A DNA stretch of 64,000 bases from Apiospora phragmitis (lineage: Eukaryota > Ascomycota > Sordariomycetes > Amphisphaeriales > Apiosporaceae). The notes under the pieces were generated by a model, which saw only the letters and a list, made by a program, of their open reading frames with translations, made no database searches and was not told the origin of the DNA. Every line of letters begins with the position of its first letter. Within the stretch, counting starts at the first letter, position 1. Made by a program: the position numbers and the translations under genes. This document shows, one piece after another, positions 59,991 through 64,000 of the stretch. The stretch is taken from the NCBI GenBank assembly GCA_038363925.1, contig JAQQWL010000011.1, positions 5,084,001 to 5,148,000 on the forward strand. The letters run 5' to 3'.

Positions 59991-60780
59991 TAAAAAGCTA
60001 GTTTAATATTTTCTAAACGCTGAAAATTTAAAAAATTACGCCTCTAGCGATTAATAAAAGCTAAACAAGGGGTGTATTAAAGCGGAGGGCGGCCGGGGAA
60101 AGGCGCTATAATATTCAAATATATAAAAAAGATATAAATTTAAATAATAAATTAAGTAGAAAATAATTTTAACTAATTTAAAACGTTAAATTTAAATTAG
60201 TTTATATAAAATTATTAAAAGTAATGAGATAAAATAATATTAAAAAAGCGTATAGTTATTAATAAAAACGAAACGAGGTTTATTAAAGCGAAGGGCGATA
60301 AATAAAAAACGTTATAATATTTATAGTAAAATAAGTTATAATATTTAAATATATAAAAGAATATATAATTAAATAAGGAATTAAATAAAGCATGTTTTTA
60401 ATTAATTTAAAGTATTAAAATAAAATTAATCTTAAATAAAAATAATAAAATATAAAGAAAAAGTAATTAACTTAATAATAACTAGGTTATTTAATTTTTT
60501 TATTCCTTATTTTAATAATATATAAAATGTTTTATTCTTTATTAATAAAATAAAGTTTATAATAATAATTAAATTCGCTTATTTTTATATAAGGTTTTTT
60601 TTAAAAACTTATTAATTTCTTAGTATTATTTATTAAAATAAATAATTTAAAAGTTTAATTATTAAAACTATTATTAATAATAATTATAACTTAACGTAAT
60701 TTATTATTAAATAAATTAAATTACTTTTTAAATTATTTCTCTTAAATTTTATTACTTTTATATAAATTAATTTAATTATA
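59990..60780 (+). mobile_element. Repeated right-end fragments of pogo-B
   Basis: Two successive stretches (about 60000-60240 and 60240-60480) match the 3' end of pogo-B, the region equivalent to 62290-62590. Each ends in AATTAGTTTATATAAAA-type sequence. The first retains a GC-rich patch at 60065-60105 (GCGGAGGGCGGCCGGGG) that is less mutated than in other copies. Confidence 0.55.
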
Positions 60781-62639
60781 CTATGGTTTACTACTAAGGT
60801 AACTATATTACTAAGTCGGCCACTCTATTTTTAATTTAAATAATTAAACTTTAATACGTAATATCTTTATAATTATAATATTAATTTAATCGAAAAAGCT
60901 CGTATCGTTTTAATAGTTTAAGCGACGAGACAAGGTTTAAATCGAATTAGCTAAAAGAATTGTCACGAAAGTGTACAACGTCCCCTGAACTATTCTAAGC
61001 GACCGACTCCGCCGTATCGAACCTGGACGCGAAATCCGATGATTATAACATAAATTAGATCTAAATAAAACAGAGGTGTTTTATAATTATATAATTAATA
61101 TAAATACTTAAAGGATACGTCTTAATATTAATATTATAAGAGATATAATTAATCTTTTTTAAAAGTTATACGGCGGCGACCGCGTTAGTAAATATTAAAT
61201 TAAACGCTTTATTAATCGTAGCTTAAACTTTAAGACTTAGATAAACCGTTAATACGATTATTAAAAGACTTTTTATAAAAATATAAGTATTATTTCCCGC
61301 TAGTTCGCGCTAATCGCGAATATTAAAATTAAATACGATATCTTAAACGAAAATATATAAAATTTTAATTAAACCGGCTTTATAATAAGTATAATCGAGT
61401 TAATACTCTTTATAATACGCGCCGATCGCTATAAAAGCGATATTAGTTTAGCTTATTAATCGAGAATAATTAACGGTTATTAAATATATTAATTTATAAA
61501 GTAAATATATTCCTCCGTTCTTAATCGTTTAAAACTAATAATACTTTATAAATTAATTTCGTAAATACGACTTATTAAGCGATTAATTAATTAAACCGCC
61601 TTTTAACGGCTAAATTAATAACGAAATAAGCTTAAACTAGACTTAATACTTTAATAAATATATTTAAACGCGGATAAAGAGCTTTTATTACTTCTTAATT
61701 TTAAATAATTATATAAGCTATATTTCGGCCGAATTTAAAGAATATTATAAAAATAATAAAATTATTACGCTTAATATAACTCCCCACCTTTTTTACTTAC
61801 TTTAGTTTTTAAATATAATACTTTATTCGCTATTAAAACGTGTTTATTCGAAAAAAATCAACTATTTATTAAAACGCTAATAAATTATATTATTAAGTTA
61901 AAGTTTCTTATTACTTTTAAAAGGGCGCGTTTTATTATTTTTATAAAAATTAATATTAAATATAGATTTAATATATCTAGTTTAATATTTCATTACTTAA
62001 ACGAAATAATTAATAAGCTAGATATATGTCTTTAAACGCCTATATCTAGCTCGTCGTGTTCGAGAACGGTTAATACTTATAACCTTTAAACGTCGTCTAA
62101 TTTTTAATAAACGATTAAATACTTTACTTTTATTAAAAATAAAGTTTTTACTTATTAAAAAAGCTCACCGTATTAATTTTAAATATAATAAACTAAATAA
62201 CGAAAAGTATATATATAATAATATATAAAATAACCTTTATAAAAGTTAAATATATTTTTTATAAAAAGCTAATTTAATACTTTTTAAACGCCGTAGAGTT
62301 AAAAAATCGCGCTTTTAACTTAAAGGAGCCCTTATTATACAGGAATTTTAAAAGCTATAAAACGAGAAGGTAGAAAAAGAAGCGTCTAGCGACTAATAAA
62401 TACGGAACGAGGGGTCCGTCGAAATAGAGGTCGACCGGTAGAAGGCGTTATAATAGTTACGGCGAAACAGGTTATAATACGCGAATATATAAAAAAGATA
62501 TAAAATTAAATAATGAATTAAATAAAGAGTAATTTTAATTAATATAAATCGTTTAAAATAAATTAATTTATATAAAAGTAATAAGATATAAAAAAAGTGG
62601 CCGACTTAATAATATAGCCGATTTAATAAGAAACTATAT
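60781..62639 (+). mobile_element. Pogo-B element, 1859 bp, copy 6, uninterrupted
   Basis: The left end is CTATGGTTTACTACTAAGGT with CTAAGTCGGCCACTC inside. The right end, read inverted, is ATATAGTTTCTTATTAAATC with TTAAGTCGGCCACTT inside. TA flanks both sides (60779-60780 and 62640-62641). The transposase reads on plus. Confidence 0.87.
60960..62500 (+). pseudogene. Pogo-B transposase remnant, copy 6, with mutated zinc knuckle
   Basis: Near 61690-61780 the frame reads LILNNYISYISAEFKEYYKNNKIITLN, the decayed LILDGHESH to IITLC segment (shown here only as a remnant). At about 62439-62495 the frame reads RRRYNSYGETGYNTRIYKKD, the counterpart of a CCHC knuckle with each Cys and His replaced by Tyr. 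A GC-normal patch at 60975-61050 in the N-terminal part escaped most mutation. Stops make it inactive. Confidence 0.72.
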
Positions 62640-63113
62640 TAACGAATTAAATTAATTAAAATTAGTCGTTATTTAATTCGTTATTTAATTATATATTTTA
62701 TATATATATTTATATATTATACCTTATTTTACCGTAAGTATTATAGCTTCTTTTATTAATCGTATTTTATATTAATAAACTTTTATTTTCGCTTTTATTA
62801 ATTATTAAAGATTTATTTTATATTTTTTTATATTATATTATTTAAAATTATTTAATAATAACGGTATTTTTAAGCTAGATTCGCGATTTCGTACTTTTTA
62901 ACGTTTTAAAAAAATTAAATTCACCTTTTTTAAATTACTTATTTAATTATTAATAAAAGCTATTTTATAAATTATTTTATTTGCACCTTTAATTATTTAA
63001 TTTATAATACTTAAGATTAATATCGAAAAGCTTTTTTAATAAGTTAAAGCCTTATTTTTAATTAAAATAAAATACTTAATTAATTATTAAAGGCTAAATA
63101 ACGTTTAAAAGTA
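62640..63113 (-). mobile_element. Pogo-B 3'-end fragment, copy 7, interrupted by pogo-A
   Basis: Read on minus, it follows the C-terminal third of pogo-B (for example TTAAAAGTACGAAATCGCG near 62890). It stops at 63113 where pogo-A begins at a TA. The rest would lie beyond the window. Confidence 0.55.
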
Positions 63114-64000
63114 ATGTATCTTATAAGTAAATATCTCACACAAGCGAATGTTTTATTTTTTTTATACCCTTTTTAATAAAATATAAGTTAATTTTACTAT
63201 AAGGTATTTAATATATTAAAATTAATCGGAATTCTTATCTTTAAATACTTTTATATCATTTTAATAAGTACGCGTATTATACCCGGGCTCTTTATAAATT
63301 CTATAACGCTATAAGCGTGTTTTAAACGTTTTTATATAACCACTCCTTTAACGTAATTCGTTTTATAACTATTTATTAATATCTTTTTAAAATTATAGGT
63401 CTTTTTTAGTTTATATATAAAATAATCCTCTATTTTATAACCGTTTCTTTTTCGTACGGCGGCGCCGGCTAAATATTTTATTTACCTTTCGAAGTATCGC
63501 GTTCTCACTATTTAAAAAAGTAACTCGGTATATAACATAAGTTATAACCTTTATATTTAATTAAAGCTAGTTAAAATAAACGTCGAAAAGTTATTTTAAT
63601 ACTGTATAATACGGTTTCGAACGTATTCGGTTTAAGATTAAGCTTTAATCGGGTTATTTAAAGTTTTTAATTCTTAAGGAATAAGTAAGCCGAAAAACGT
63701 CCCTGGAGGTATTAAAATACGTAACTTTATATCTAATTATAAAATAATATATTCCGGATTATATAGAACGAGTCCTATTTTTCGAAAGCCTCCTTATATA
63801 TTCGAAACGGTGAAAATCGCTTAAAACGTTTTTAAAAACGCTAATAGGAAGTCCTCCTTTAAGATATAAATAATATACGCCCGTATAAAACATTTAATTT
63901 CTTTCCCGTACGCCCTTTTTAACGTATAAAAATAGCCGATATTAAAAAGTTAAAGCTTATATAACGAATAAGAAAGTATATAGAGTATAATAATCGAGTT
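63114..64000 (-). mobile_element. Pogo-A element, copy 4, cut by the window edge
   Basis: The left end is ATGTATCTTATAAGTAAATA with CACACAAGCGAATG inside, closest to copy 1. TA precedes it at 63112-63113. The interior is the reverse of copies 1-3: GTACGGCGGCGCCGGC near 63456 is the RRRRR region. The transposase reads on minus and continues outside the window. Confidence 0.8.

Larger units (their letters stand above)
15190..64000. repeat. AT-rich RIP-mutated transposon block 2, continuing past the window
   Basis: Nearly 49 kb without a host gene. It is composed of nested Gypsy and pogo-like elements, listed separately, plus unassigned AT-rich stretches. All long-range protein similarity read by eye is to retroelement or transposase frames, each interrupted by TAA/TAG stops and biased substitutions. 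Confidence 0.88.

Overview
The window is nuclear DNA of a filamentous ascomycete, most likely a Sordariomycete. The evidence is short spliceosomal introns with CTRAY-type branch points, a fungal ORC3 gene, and large AT-rich blocks that look like transposons mutated by repeat-induced point mutation (RIP). No ribosomal RNA, tRNA gene, CRISPR array or bacterial operon structure is visible.

Region 1 (1-6540) is ordinary GC-balanced gene space with three housekeeping-type genes: ORC3 (minus strand, last few codons cut by the window edge), a large mitochondrial PPR-like protein (plus strand, reading frame broken by three one-base homopolymer indels), and a GPATCH11-family G-patch protein (minus strand). 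ORC3 and the PPR gene are divergent and share a promoter region of about 400 bp. The PPR gene and the G-patch gene converge.

Region 2 (about 6540-12594) is an AT-rich nest of RIP-mutated transposons. An outer pogo-like element (6746-12594) holds a second pogo-like element (7562-12382). That one holds a short terminal-repeat element (8301-8793), another pogo/Fot-type element (9514-11372) and a solo LTR (11580-12239). Most layers can be closed by target-site duplications or matching inverted ends.

Region 3 (about 12600-15150) is a GC-normal island with one intact, intronless gene for a 441-residue coiled-coil protein of unknown function (13053-14378, minus).

Region 4 (about 15190-64000) is a continuous RIP-mutated block running off the window. 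It holds a complete Ty3/Gypsy element (17393-25025, 5-bp duplication TTAAG), a composite Gypsy nest (25180-37372, duplication AAAAA), both inserted in one pogo-like element, further pogo-like copies on both strands, and more decayed Gypsy sequence to about 58690. All protein traces there are broken transposon reading frames, with tell-tale Asp to Asn, Cys to Tyr and His to Tyr changes. I see no host gene. The block is compatible with a pericentromeric, subtelomeric or accessory AT-isochore, and the window alone cannot say which.

Two transposase families are named here 'pogo-A' (ends containing ATAAGCGA doublets) and 'pogo-B' (ends starting ACGTGGTTTATTA). These are working labels for this window only.
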